64,000 nucleotides of DNA from Galbitalea sp036271875 (GTDB lineage: Bacteria; Actinomycetota; Actinomycetes; Actinomycetales; Microbacteriaceae). The first letter of the stretch is position 1; every line of letters starts with the position of its first letter. The notes below the pieces were generated by a model. That model was not told the origin of the DNA. It did no database searches and was given only the letters and a program-made list of their open reading frames with translations. The position numbers and the translations under genes are program-made. The stretch covers positions 1 to 64,000 of the forward strand of contig DATAZU010000005.1 in NCBI GenBank assembly GCA_036271875.1. Reading direction: 5' to 3'. Below, in pieces: positions 1-8,168 of this stretch.

Positions 1-911
1 ATTCCCTGCGTGAACAAGTTGAGACCGAGCGCCACCAGGTCGACGTTGCCCGTGCGCTCCCCGTTGCCGAAGAGGCAGCCTTCGATTCGGTCTGCACCCG
101 CCTGGTAGCCGAGCTCCGCCGCGGCAACCGCGGTGCCCCGGTCGTTGTGCGGATGCAGGCTCAGGATGACGTTCTCGCGCTGGTTCAGCCGGCGCGACAT
201 CCACTCGATTGAGTCTGCATAGACGTTGGGTGTCGCCATCTCAACGGTCGAAGGCAGGTTGATAATGACCTTGCGGTCGGGTGTTGGCTGGAATACCTCG
301 AGCACCTGGTTGCAGATGTCGAGCGCGAATTCAAGCTCGGTCCCGGTGTAACTCTCCGGCGAGTACTCGTAGTAGATGTCGGTGCCCGGGACGATCGCCT
401 CGGCCGCCTTACACAACCGTGCGCCCTCCAACGCGATATCGACGATGCCCTGCTTGTCCGTGCGAAAAACGACATCACGTTGCAGGATGCTGGTGGAGTT
501 GTACAGGTGGACGATCGCTCGCTTCGCGCCCTTGATCGACTCGTAGGTGCGATTGATCAGCGCTTCGCGCGCCTGGGTCAGCACCTGGATCGTGACATCG
601 TCGGGAATCAGGTCTTCTTCGATGAGGGATCGAACGAAGTCGAAGTCGGTCTGGCTGGCGCTCGGGAACCCGACCTCGATCTGCTTGTAGCCCATCGAGA
701 CGAGCAGATCGAACATGATCCGCTTGCGCTCGGGGCTCATTGGATCGATGAGCGCTTGGTTACCGTCTCGTAGATCGACCGCGCACCACATCGGCGCACT
801 AGTGATGTACTTCGACGGCCACGTGCGATCCGGCAGATCGATCGCGAACTGTTCGCGATACGGGCGGTACTTGTGCGTCGGCATGGCCGACGATTTCTGG
901 GTGTTTTTCAT
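1..911 (-). CDS. leuA: 2-isopropylmalate synthase (N-terminal part, runs off the left edge)
   Basis: This enzyme condenses acetyl-CoA with 2-ketoisovalerate, the first committed step of leucine synthesis, in the cytosol. About 303 codons lie inside the window. The minus-strand translation from ATG at 911 begins MKNTQKSSAMPTHKYRPY and shows the HMGL-like catalytic core: RDGNQALIDPMSPERK near residue 48, EVGFPSASQTDFDF, and the metal-binding HPHNDRGTAVA near residue 275. The weak ribosome-binding site AGGA lies only 4 nt before ATG. Upstream at 967-1031 is a Leu-rich leader peptide with a hairpin, so expression is probably controlled by leucyl-tRNA supply. In related genomes leuA usually lies close to era; here about 9 kb of accessory genes separate them. 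The C-terminal regulatory domain cannot be judged because it lies outside the window. Confidence 0.95.
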   Translation of the reverse strand, partial: MKNTQKSSAMPTHKYRPYREQFAIDLPDRTWPSKYITSAPMWCAVDLRDGNQALIDPMSPERKRIMFDLLVSMGYKQIEVGFPSASQTDFDFVRSLIEEDLIPDDVTIQVLTQAREALINRTYESIKGAKRAIVHLYNSTSILQRDVVFRTDKQGIVDIALEGARLCKAAEAIVPGTDIYYEYSPESYTGTELEFALDICNQVLEVFQPTPDRKVIINLPSTVEMATPNVYADSIEWMSRRLNQRENVILSLHPHNDRGTAVAAAELGYQAGADRIEGCLFGNGERTGNVDLVALGLNLFTQG

Positions 912-966
912 CAGGTCCTACTTTTCATCTACTCGTCTTAGGTGGGGTGTCAGCCAATGACAAACT

Positions 967-1002
967 CCGCGACGAGGGAGGCCTGATTAGGACTCGTCGC
1001 GG
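967..1002 (-). promoter_or_regulatory. leuA leader hairpin whose loop can pair with the leuA ribosome-binding site
   Basis: CCGCGACGAG (1002-993) and CTCGTCGCGG (976-967) form a perfect 10-bp stem around a 16-nt loop. The loop contains CAGGCCT (985-979). With one bulged A this can pair with AGGACCTG (919-912), which is the leuA ribosome-binding region ending at the start codon. No U-tract follows the stem, so pseudoknot control of translation fits better than classical termination. A ribosome stalled on the four Leu codons would cover the left arm, prevent the hairpin and free leuA. Confidence 0.6.
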
Positions 1003-1031
1003 CAGCTAAGAAGGAGCAAACCGGAGAACAC
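987..1031 (-). CDS. leuL: leuA leader peptide (14 residues, four consecutive Leu codons)
   Basis: Minus-strand GTG at 1031 opens a 14-codon frame, MFSGLLLLSCRDES, ending in TAA at 989-987. Codons 5-8 are TTG CTC CTT CTT, four leucines in a row, placed 76 bp upstream of leuA. There is no Shine-Dalgarno site. A -10-like TAGCCT ends 6 nt before the GTG, which fits a leaderless transcript starting at this codon. Codons 10-13 form the left arm of a perfect hairpin, and the stop codon lies in its loop. Leader-peptide control of leuA is a known theme in actinobacteria; this copy is inferred from sequence layout alone. Confidence 0.75.
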   Translation of the reverse strand: MFSGLLLLSCRDES

Positions 1032-1037
1032 AGCAAC

Positions 1038-1043
1038 AGGCTA
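1038..1043 (-). promoter_or_regulatory. -10 box of leaderless leuL-leuA transcript
   Basis: TAGCCT on the minus strand ends 6 nt before the GTG of the leader peptide. This is the same geometry as at least six other SD-less starts in the window. No good -35 box is visible; that position falls near the end of the palindromic repeat starting at 1056. Confidence 0.45.
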
Positions 1044-1055
1044 CCACCGGCCAAC

Positions 1056-1160
1056 ACTTGTCGAAAACTCAGGAGATCCGTCGCCGCATGCACTGGCGTC
1101 CGCACAACTCCGCGCGCCGGCTGCCACCGGGCCGACGAAAGTCCTGAATTTTCGACAAGT
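1056..1160. repeat. Palindromic repeat element, copy 1 (105 bp)
   Basis: Terminal inverted repeats of about 20 bp: the left arm has TTGTCGAAAACTCAGGAG (1058-1075) and the right arm is the reverse complement of TTGTCGAAAATTCAGGAC (ending 1160). The interior is GC-rich, and CGTCG/CGACG steps continue the symmetry just inside the arms. It lies between leuL and the drrA-like gene and contains no ORF of its own. Two further copies at 15176 and 15360 share the arms but not the interior. This looks like a MITE- or REP-type element. Confidence 0.8.
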
Positions 1161-1213
1161 ACTGACAGAGGGTGACAGCGGGACGACAGCGGGCGGCGGG
1201 CAGACTCGGAGGT

Positions 1214-2203
1214 ATGACAGCAGCAATTGAGGCACATGGCCTCGTAAAGCACTTTGGAAAGACCAAGGCGCTCGACGGAATTGACCTCACGGTCGAGGAG
1301 GGCCGGGTTCTCGGCGTCCTCGGTCCGAACGGGGCAGGCAAGACGACAGCGGTTCGAATTCTGGCCACACTTCTGCGGCCGGATGCCGGAACCGCAACCG
1401 TTGCCGGCCTCGACGTCGTGCACCAGGCCAAGGCGGTTCGGCGCACGATCGGTCTCACCGGCCAGTTCGCGAGCGTGGACGAAGACCTCACCGGGATGCA
1501 GAACCTCGTGATGATCGGTCAACTCCTCGACCTCAGCACTGCCCAGGCGAAGGCCCGGGCGAGCGAGCTGCTCGCCGAATTCGACCTGACGGAGGCAGCG
1601 GGTCGCCTCGCCAAGACCTACTCGGGCGGCATGCGGCGCCGGCTCGACCTGAGCGCATCCCTCATCGGACGGCCAGCCGTGGTCTATCTCGACGAACCGA
1701 CCACCGGACTGGACCCCGCCAAACGGGACGACGTTTGGGAGATGATTCGCGTGCTGGTCAGGCAGGGCACCACGATCCTGCTGACCACCCAGTACCTCGA
1801 AGAAGCGGATGCCCTCGCCAACGAGATCACGGTCATCGACCACGGCAGAATCATCGCCCACGACACGCCCCAGGGCCTGAAGCGGCAGGTGGGCGGTCAG
1901 ACCCTCGAGGTCAGGCCCAACTCGCTCAGTGACCTCCCACGCATCCGCGAGTTGCTTGTGAGGTACGGAACTCGAGAGCCCGAACTCCCTGCCCCCGACC
2001 TGCTCGCCGTGCCCGTCGCCGATGAGACGGCGCTGACCCACGTGGTTGCCGCACTCGCCGCCGAGAAGATCGTCGTCTCGGAGCTCTCGCTTCGTCTGCC
2101 CAGCCTCGATGAAGTTTTCTACTCCCTCACCGGAACGACCAAGCGCGAAGAGGCTCGCGACGACGAATCGACCGCCAAGACCAGGAAGGGAGCGGCAGCC
2201 TGA
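1214..2203 (+). CDS. DrrA-type ABC exporter ATP-binding protein
   Basis: A 329-residue cytosolic ATPase that energises the membrane subunit encoded next to it. It has Walker A GPNGAGKTT near residue 38, the signature YSGGMRRRLDL near 137, Walker B VVYLDEPTTGLD near 157, and the C-terminal extension typical of the DrrA (daunorubicin-resistance) family. ATG at 1214 was chosen because GGAGG lies 1-5 nt upstream; an in-frame start at 1172 would lie in the non-conserved, low-complexity GC run and lacks a ribosome site. The stop overlaps the next start (TGATG). The substrate is unknown; the family exports drugs or lipids. Confidence 0.9.
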   Translation: MTAAIEAHGLVKHFGKTKALDGIDLTVEEGRVLGVLGPNGAGKTTAVRILATLLRPDAGTATVAGLDVVHQAKAVRRTIGLTGQFASVDEDLTGMQNLVMIGQLLDLSTAQAKARASELLAEFDLTEAAGRLAKTYSGGMRRRLDLSASLIGRPAVVYLDEPTTGLDPAKRDDVWEMIRVLVRQGTTILLTTQYLEEADALANEITVIDHGRIIAHDTPQGLKRQVGGQTLEVRPNSLSDLPRIRELLVRYGTREPELPAPDLLAVPVADETALTHVVAALAAEKIVVSELSLRLPSLDEVFYSLTGTTKREEARDDESTAKTRKGAAA

Positions 2204-2970
2204 TGATCCGCGACTCACTTATCCTCGCCAAGCGTTCGATCACCAAGATGTTCCGCAACCCGGAACAGTTCATCGATGTCACTGTGCAGCCGATCATCAT
2301 GACCGTCCTGTTCGTGTTCATCTTCGGCGGCGCCATCGCGGGTTCGACCGGCAAATACGTCGAGTTCGCTCTACCCGGCATCATCGTGCAGACGATCATG
2401 TTCACCTCACTCACGATCGGCGTAAATCTCAACACGGACATCGAGAAGGGGATCTTCGACCGGTTCCGCTCCCTCCCGATTGCGAGATCGGCGCCGTTAT
2501 TTGGCGCTGTGCTCGGTGACATCGTCCGTCACTCGATCGCGATCACGGTGACGCTGGTGTTCGGTGCCATCATCGGATTCGAGTTCCAGACGCCGTGGTG
2601 GCACGTTGCGATCGCCATCATTGTGATCATCGCCTTCGCCGTCAGCCTGTGCTGGGTTTCGGTACTGATCGGGATGCTCGCTCGCAGCTCGGGGGCGGTG
2701 CAGGGTATCTCGTTCCTGATCGTCTTCCCGCTGACGTTCGGCTCATCAACGTTCGTCCCCGCATCGACCTTGCCAACGTGGCTCCAGGGCTGGGTCGCAA
2801 TCAATCCGGTGACCCATGTCATCGAGTCGATGCGAGGCCTACTCACCGGGTCAACGGATGTGGCGGGCGATACCCTCACGGGCCAAATCCTCTGGGTCAT
2901 CGTCTCCTGCATCGTACTGGTCGCGATTTTCTTCCCGCTCGCAACCTGGGCATATCGCCGCAAGATCTGA
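2203..2970 (+). CDS. DrrB-type ABC exporter permease (ABC-2 family)
   Basis: A 255-residue membrane protein with about six hydrophobic segments. It carries the ABC-2 features FRNPEQFIDVTVQPIIM at the N-terminus, the conserved EKGIFDRFRSLPIARSA loop, and a late NPVTHVIESMRGLLTG segment, which is typical for DrrB. Its ATG shares one base with the stop of the ATPase gene, so the two are translationally coupled and form the exporter. The gene ends 3 bp before the stop of the convergent AfsR-like gene, and I see no terminator between them. Confidence 0.9.
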   Translation: MIRDSLILAKRSITKMFRNPEQFIDVTVQPIIMTVLFVFIFGGAIAGSTGKYVEFALPGIIVQTIMFTSLTIGVNLNTDIEKGIFDRFRSLPIARSAPLFGAVLGDIVRHSIAITVTLVFGAIIGFEFQTPWWHVAIAIIVIIAFAVSLCWVSVLIGMLARSSGAVQGISFLIVFPLTFGSSTFVPASTLPTWLQGWVAINPVTHVIESMRGLLTGSTDVAGDTLTGQILWVIVSCIVLVAIFFPLATWAYRRKI

Positions 2971-2973
2971 CGG

Positions 2974-5868
2974 TCAGGCGGGCGGTGCCGCGAGCAACGA
3001 CTGCAGGTCACCAATCGTCATCGGGCGTTCCGGCACATCAGTGCTGGGGCGCCCGATGCCGCGTTTCCCGGCGGCTTCGTCGATGGCGATGACTTCCGGA
3101 TTCGTCGAGTCGTATGCCCCAATCATCGACGTCGAGAAATCAACGGCGCGCACGGCCGTCTCGACGTCTCCGCACGCGAGCGCGTATGTGCCGACCGCGA
3201 TCGCGACGGTACCGATGATGGGCTGGTCCTGGCTCCGCACGGCAGCGTCGGCGGAGATTCGAAGATGTGCCTCCGCCGCGGCCAGATCCCCGCGCTTGAT
3301 GGCAATCGCGCCCTGCAGTGCCTCGATTCCGGCTACCACCTGCCCGGGCTCCCCGTGCCACGCCGAGCGCAACTCTTGGATCGCGCCGAGCCGTGACCCA
3401 GCGGAGGCAAGGTCGCCAAGGTAGACATCAACGGATGCCGCGCTAACTTCCGCCTGCAGGATGGTTCGCGCAATCCCACTCGAATGCGCCTCATCAAGCA
3501 TTCGAGTGACCCTGGTGACGGCCTCATCGGTTCGTCCGAGCCGCAGAAGCATTTGGATGGCGAGGCCCTGCTGTTGGGCTAGATCCCAATTCGTGGTGAT
3601 GTTCCTCATGTGCTCTGTCGAGGAATCGCCCAGCGCGAGAGCCTCTTCGAGCTTGCCCATCTTCGCGAGGTAGATCGAATGCATCTGCTCGGAGAGGGCG
3701 ATGCCCCAGACGTCGCCCTGCTGCTTGAACAGCGTCAGGGCGGTCTCTGACTGGATCCCGAGTTCGGCGAGCGCGCCGCGATTCTCGGACATCGCGGCCT
3801 GAGCAACGTGCAGCAGCGCCTTCGGCCACGGATCCAGGTGATACCTGTCAACGTCCGCTATCTGCACGGCGTTGATCCACTGCTTGCTCTCGAGCGCCTT
3901 GGCGAACGCGTCGACCAGGGGCTCCACCAGTTGCAACAGATCGTGGCCGCCTGCCTTGACCCGGAATTCCTGCAGAGGAGTCAGGAATTCGACCACCGCA
4001 TCCGGAATTTCACCGAACTCCTGAGGCGCGAGGTCGGCGGCGCCTTCCATGAGTTTGCTCATCAGATGGATGGCCATCGCTTCGTCGGTGTCGACGCCAT
4101 CGGCGATCGGAGCCACCCTGACAAACCACTCCTGCGCATCGTCGTTCCGATCGCGGATGATCCAGTACCAGGAGCTCGAGAGCACCAGCCGTACCGCCAA
4201 CTCCGGGAGCGGCACGGCAGTCGCATACCGAAGCGCGCTGGTCAGGTTGTCTTCCTCGGCGTCGAACCAGGCAAGAGCGTCCATGATCCGCGGGCCCCGC
4301 AGCATCCTGTCCATCGCTTCGGCGTGCCGGGTCACGAAGCGAGCCTGAACCTCGCGCGCATCCGACAAACCGCCGGCCTCCGACAGGCGTCCGATGCCGT
4401 ATTCGCGAACCGTCTCGAGCGCCCGGAACCTGCCCCTGGTGCGCTGCAGCAGCGACCGGTCGACGAGTGCGTCGAAGACCGATGCATCGCCGAGTCGCAG
4501 TTCTGTCGCCAGCGCCCTCGCATCGGTGGCACTCACGCCAGCCGGAAACACCGCGAATTGCAACAGAGCCTGACGCTCGTGGTCGTCGAGGAGGCTCCAA
4601 CTCCAATCGATCATCGCGCGAAGCGTTTGATGTCGCGGCAGAGCGGTGCGGTAACCGCCGGTCAGAAGCGCGAACCGGTCATCGAGGCCGGTAAGTACCT
4701 CGTCCACGGTCATGGTGCGCAACTTGGCCGCGGCGAGCTCGATGGCCAACGGCAGGCCGTCCAAGCGAGCGCAGATTCGCGCCGCCGCGGGAAGCTCTTC
4801 ATCGTCTAGCCCCACACCCCGTGCGGATGCGACCCGCTGGCAGAACAATTGCAGAGCCGCGTAGTCCGCGAGGTCCGTCGGTGCGAGCTCGGCGATGCGG
4901 GAATCCGCTGGATGCGCCAGTGATCCGAGGGCGACAAAGGCTTCCCCCGGGACGCCGAGAGGCTCCCGGCTCGTAGCGAGAATCCGCAGCTGCGGCAGCG
5001 TCGACAGCAGATCCTGCGCGACCTCGGCCGCGGAATCGATCACGTGCTCGCAGTTGTCGAGAACGAGAAGCACCTCACGGCCGGCCAGCGCGTCAAGCAC
5101 TCGATCTCGGGTTGTACTGCCGGATTCGGTCGCGCCGTCGACGGTTCGAATCTCACGGCCGGTGGATGTCAGGACGGCCGCCAGAATTTCGCTCGGACCA
5201 ATGGGCGCGAGTTCGACCAGGATCGCGTTGCGCCGGGCGGATGCTGCCGCGACCGCGAGCCGGGTCTTGCCCGCGCCTCCCGTGCCGATGATCGTCACCA
5301 GCCTGTTTGCCAGCAGTTGGTCGGCGATTAGCTCGAGCTCATGTTCCCGTCCGACGATGCCGGTCAGCTGCGCGGGCAGATCCGATGTTGACCTGGCGCG
5401 GGATGCCAATCCACCCAACTCGAGGGCCCTGGCGTGGTCCCGGCCCAGATCGCGAGTGAACCAATCGAAGTTGTCGGACGGAATCCAGGGTTCGCCGGAC
5501 CAGAGGGCCAGCGCGTCCGATGCCAGTTCGCTCGGAGCCCCACTCGCTTCTGCAGCGGCAATCAGGTCGAAGAACTCGAGTGCGTCAACATCGGCGCGGG
5601 CAACGTTCAGTCGGTAACCACCTGTCGTCGACTCGATGACGTCCGCTGGTAGCTGCGATCGCAGTCGCGACACGATCGACTGCAGCGCGGCCTTCGTGTT
5701 CTCCGGTGCATCGAGACCCCAGATATCTTCCGCAATCGCTCGATAGCTCACCGATACACCGGCATCGACAGCCAGTCGGAAGAGCACCGCCTGCTGCATC
5801 GCCCCGGAAACCGGGATGGTGCGACCGTCGTGCTCGACCCGCAGGCCTCCGAGCAGTCCGATTCTCAC
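2974..5868 (-). CDS. AfsR/SARP-like transcriptional regulator with NTPase and TPR-like C-terminus
   Basis: A 964-residue protein. Residues 1-95 are an OmpR-type winged helix (start MRIGLLGGLRVEHDG, then KAALQSIVSRLRSQL). Next comes a short piece of the BTAD domain (ALEFFDLI, LALWSGEPW). An NB-ARC/AAA-type NTPase follows with Walker A GTGGAGKT at 195-202 and Walker B VLLVLDNCEHV. The C-terminal half is helical and TPR-like. BTAD is normally about 150 residues, but here the NTPase starts by residue 170, so most of the BTAD is missing. The start is GTG with TAGAGT 6 nt upstream and no SD site. The neighbouring exporter genes are plausible targets, but that is inference from position. Confidence 0.85.
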   Translation of the reverse strand: MRIGLLGGLRVEHDGRTIPVSGAMQQAVLFRLAVDAGVSVSYRAIAEDIWGLDAPENTKAALQSIVSRLRSQLPADVIESTTGGYRLNVARADVDALEFFDLIAAAEASGAPSELASDALALWSGEPWIPSDNFDWFTRDLGRDHARALELGGLASRARSTSDLPAQLTGIVGREHELELIADQLLANRLVTIIGTGGAGKTRLAVAAASARRNAILVELAPIGPSEILAAVLTSTGREIRTVDGATESGSTTRDRVLDALAGREVLLVLDNCEHVIDSAAEVAQDLLSTLPQLRILATSREPLGVPGEAFVALGSLAHPADSRIAELAPTDLADYAALQLFCQRVASARGVGLDDEELPAAARICARLDGLPLAIELAAAKLRTMTVDEVLTGLDDRFALLTGGYRTALPRHQTLRAMIDWSWSLLDDHERQALLQFAVFPAGVSATDARALATELRLGDASVFDALVDRSLLQRTRGRFRALETVREYGIGRLSEAGGLSDAREVQARFVTRHAEAMDRMLRGPRIMDALAWFDAEEDNLTSALRYATAVPLPELAVRLVLSSSWYWIIRDRNDDAQEWFVRVAPIADGVDTDEAMAIHLMSKLMEGAADLAPQEFGEIPDAVVEFLTPLQEFRVKAGGHDLLQLVEPLVDAFAKALESKQWINAVQIADVDRYHLDPWPKALLHVAQAAMSENRGALAELGIQSETALTLFKQQGDVWGIALSEQMHSIYLAKMGKLEEALALGDSSTEHMRNITTNWDLAQQQGLAIQMLLRLGRTDEAVTRVTRMLDEAHSSGIARTILQAEVSAASVDVYLGDLASAGSRLGAIQELRSAWHGEPGQVVAGIEALQGAIAIKRGDLAAAEAHLRISADAAVRSQDQPIIGTVAIAVGTYALACGDVETAVRAVDFSTSMIGAYDSTNPEVIAIDEAAGKRGIGRPSTDVPERPMTIGDLQSLLAAPPA

Positions 5869-5874
5869 CCGTCA

Positions 5875-5880
5875 ACTCTA
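5875..5880 (-). promoter_or_regulatory. -10 box of leaderless AfsR-like gene
   Basis: TAGAGT on the minus strand lies 6 nt before GTG at 5868. There is no Shine-Dalgarno site. Confidence 0.45.
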
Positions 5881-5924
5881 GGGCGACACATCGCCGGTCG
5901 CCTCGTCCGCCGGGAGTACTCGCG

Positions 5925-7322
5925 CTACTCCACGGCGAGAGCGTCTACCGGCGTGACGCGCGTCGCACGTCGCGATGGTGCAAGGGATGCTGCCCATACG
6001 AGCACCGCCGCGGCAACAACAATTCCCACGATCAGCAACGGCGGGAACGCGGGCCACACGATACCGCCGCTCAGACGATTCGCTCCCATGAGAGCTTCGG
6101 CGCCGGCCCATCCGTAGAGAGTACCGAGAACAAGGCCAAGCACGACTGCCGTGAGCGTCAGCTGCGCGCTTTCTGCCACGATCATCCTGCGCACCTGGTC
6201 GCCGGTGAACCCCAGTGCGCGGAGCAGTCCCAACTCCCGAATGCGCTGGAGAACGCTCAGGTTGAGGTTGTTGACCATCCCTACGGCTGCGATCAGGGCG
6301 CTGAAGCCGCTAATCCCTCCGAAGATGATTGCGAGAACCGAGAGCAACTGCTGCGTGCCCTGAAATTCCTGCGGATCGGCGGCCTGCGCTCGGGATACGA
6401 AAACCGAGTACGTTCCAAGAGCGACGGCGAACATCGAAACCAGCGTCACACCTATGACGATCCCGACGGTAGTTCGCGCACTGCGCTCCGGATAGCGAAC
6501 GGCATTCTGTGCGGCAAGTTTCGCCGACGAGCTGGTTCCGAATGCGCGCCCGACGAGCCTGAGCACAGGAGGAATGAAGAGCTTCGATGCGAGCACGATA
6601 CCCGTGAACGAGATCATCCCGCCGAATACGGCAACCAGAAGCCCGGTCGGGCTGGACTGGCCCTCGTATACGCCCAACAGCATCAGCAGGGTGCCGAACA
6701 CGAAGACCAGGATGGCCGCAACGTTGCGGCCAGGACGCCCGATCACTTCCGATCCGCTGCGCTCCTCGGATGCTCCGATCGCCTGCATCGGCGATACGAG
6801 CAGCACTCGGCGCGAACCGACCCACGAGGCGATCCACGTCGTGAGCACGACGGCAACTACGGGGCCGACTGCCGCGAATGAAACGTAGGCGTAGGTCAGC
6901 CTCGGGATGAATCCAACCAGCTGGCAGATGGCAAGCGTGAGCGCGTTGAGTGCGACCCCGGCGACGAATCCGATGATGCCGCCGATGATCCCAACGGTGA
7001 GTCCCTCGCGGGCCACCGCGTTGCGCTGGCCCCGCGCACTCGCGCCAAGAAGTCGCAGCAGGGCGATGGTTTTCGTCCGTCCGGCGATCACGGTTGCGAA
7101 CGTGTTCGACGTCACCACGGCGGAGGTGTACAGCGCGATCAGCAGGAACACCCACGCGATGAACGACAGAATGAGTTGCACCGCGGCGTGATCGCCAGCC
7201 TGGTTGTGCTCGATGTAGGTCGTGAGATCACCCGTGACCAAGAGCAGCACCACGCCGAACGTCGAGCTGAGCGCCGCAACAAGGATGCTCGCTCCGTGCT
7301 CGCGGATGTCGAAGCGGTTCAC
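5925..7322 (-). CDS. FtsX/MacB-type ABC transporter permease
   Basis: A 465-residue membrane protein. It has an N-terminal membrane anchor, a first FtsX domain (SNTFATVIAGRTKTIALLRLLGAS) and a second at the C-terminus (LQRIRELGLLRALGFTGDQVRRM), each with three to four membrane segments. The RxxxIALLRxLGA motif and its repeat are diagnostic for FtsX domains. The GTG start overlaps the stop of the ATPase gene (GTGA), so the two subunits are coupled. Together with the two-component genes upstream, it resembles the antimicrobial-peptide or cell-envelope stress exporters of Gram-positive bacteria. The substrate cannot be told from sequence. Confidence 0.88.
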   Translation of the reverse strand: MNRFDIREHGASILVAALSSTFGVVLLLVTGDLTTYIEHNQAGDHAAVQLILSFIAWVFLLIALYTSAVVTSNTFATVIAGRTKTIALLRLLGASARGQRNAVAREGLTVGIIGGIIGFVAGVALNALTLAICQLVGFIPRLTYAYVSFAAVGPVVAVVLTTWIASWVGSRRVLLVSPMQAIGASEERSGSEVIGRPGRNVAAILVFVFGTLLMLLGVYEGQSSPTGLLVAVFGGMISFTGIVLASKLFIPPVLRLVGRAFGTSSSAKLAAQNAVRYPERSARTTVGIVIGVTLVSMFAVALGTYSVFVSRAQAADPQEFQGTQQLLSVLAIIFGGISGFSALIAAVGMVNNLNLSVLQRIRELGLLRALGFTGDQVRRMIVAESAQLTLTAVVLGLVLGTLYGWAGAEALMGANRLSGGIVWPAFPPLLIVGIVVAAAVLVWAASLAPSRRATRVTPVDALAVE

Positions 7323-8089
7323 GCGCCGACCTCCATCCCGAGCATGAACGAGGAGATCTCTGCCGCCGCCGAACGACCCCGATCGGCCGTGACGGTGCCA
7401 TCCGCGAGAAAGACGATGCGATCCGCGTAACTCGCCGCAATGGGGTCGTGCGTTACCATCACGATGCTCTGTCCGAAGTCTGAGCTCGCCGCGGCCAGAA
7501 GCGCGAGTACCTCACGGCCGGTCCGCGAGTCCAGGTTTCCCGTCGGCTCGTCGGCGAGGATGAGGTCGGGTTGCGTCCCGAGTGCCCGCGCGATCGCCAC
7601 GCGCTGCTGCTGGCCACCGGAGAGTTCGTGCGGTCGATGGCGCAGGCGATCGGCGAGGCCGAGCGAGTTCACCAGGCCATAGATGCGGGCACGCTGGTTC
7701 TCGTCGGGCTTGCGTCCATCGAGCTCGAACGGGAGCAGGATGTTGCCTTCGATATCGAGCGTCGGCACCAGGTTGAACGACTGGAAGACAAAGCCGACGC
7801 GACGGCGACGGAGCAGCGTGAGCTGTGTGTCGTCGAGCGCGGTGGTCTCCGTTTCACCCAGCCAGGTGCGCCCGGACGTCGCAGAGTCGAGCCCGGCGAG
7901 GATGTGCATGAGCGTGGACTTACCGGAGCCGCTCGGACCCATGATGGCGGTGAAACGACCACGCTCGATGCCGAGGCTAATGCCGTCCAGTGCGGTGATC
8001 AGTCCGGCGCCCGTGCCGTAGGACTTGGTGAGATTCTCGACGCGCGCCGCGTAGACGGGCTGCGGCGATGGAGGTTCAGAAGTGTTCAT
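7319..8089 (-). CDS. MacB/LolD-type ABC transporter ATP-binding protein
   Basis: A 256-residue ATPase with Walker A GPSGSGKST near residue 51, Q-loop FQSFNLVPTLD, signature LSGGQQQRVAIARAL, and Walker B LILADEPTGNLDS, which is the MacB/LolD subfamily form. It is the partner of the FtsX permease that overlaps its 3' end. The ATG at 8089 has no SD site but has TAGCGT 6 nt upstream, so it appears to have its own leaderless promoter. A 7-bp inverted repeat (8100-8140) surrounds that promoter and may bind the response regulator encoded just upstream. Confidence 0.9.
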   Translation of the reverse strand: MNTSEPPSPQPVYAARVENLTKSYGTGAGLITALDGISLGIERGRFTAIMGPSGSGKSTLMHILAGLDSATSGRTWLGETETTALDDTQLTLLRRRRVGFVFQSFNLVPTLDIEGNILLPFELDGRKPDENQRARIYGLVNSLGLADRLRHRPHELSGGQQQRVAIARALGTQPDLILADEPTGNLDSRTGREVLALLAAASSDFGQSIVMVTHDPIAASYADRIVFLADGTVTADRGRSAAAEISSFMLGMEVGA

Positions 8090-8095
8090 GGCTCC

Positions 8096-8101
8096 ACGCT
8101 A
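8096..8101 (-). promoter_or_regulatory. -10 box of leaderless ABC ATPase transcript
   Basis: TAGCGT lies 6 nt before ATG at 8089. The same hexamer at the same distance precedes the sensor kinase, the DUF4190 gene and comEA. Confidence 0.5.
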
Positions 8102-8140
8102 GGGACACGACAAGTACGGCGAATCAGTCGCTCGTCCCTA
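8100..8140. promoter_or_regulatory. Inverted repeat upstream of the ABC pair (possible response-regulator site)
   Basis: TAGGGAC (8100-8106) and GTCCCTA (8134-8140) are perfect reverse complements separated by 27 bp, in the 79-bp gap between the response regulator and the ABC genes. The arm overlaps the -10 box by two bases. Regulation by the adjacent NarL-type regulator is inference. Confidence 0.35.
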
Positions 8141-8168
8141 CCGCATCCGTCGAGAGAATGACTGTCAA

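Noticed and set aside
935..963. TTGTCA-N17-TAAGAC promoter-like pair directly before leuA
   Set aside because: It would start transcription after the leader peptide and hairpin and so bypass the strongly supported leader. It could be a secondary promoter, but chance is the simpler view.
950..2218. Long minus-strand open frame of 422 codons
   Set aside because: It lies antisense to the DrrA-type ATPase gene, has no family resemblance and reflects GC-rich third-position bias. The same applies to other long frames opposite leuS, rsmE-dnaJ, lepA and the GH13 gene.
5140..5165. GGTTCGAATCTC stretch resembling a tRNA T-arm
   Set aside because: It lies inside the NTPase domain of the AfsR-like gene and has no flanking acceptor stem or anticodon arm. 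No tRNA gene was found anywhere in the window.
7090..7110. CGAACGTGTTCG resembling a LexA box
   Set aside because: The half-sites are separated by 2 bp rather than the 4 bp expected for an actinobacterial SOS box, and it lies within the FtsX permease coding sequence.
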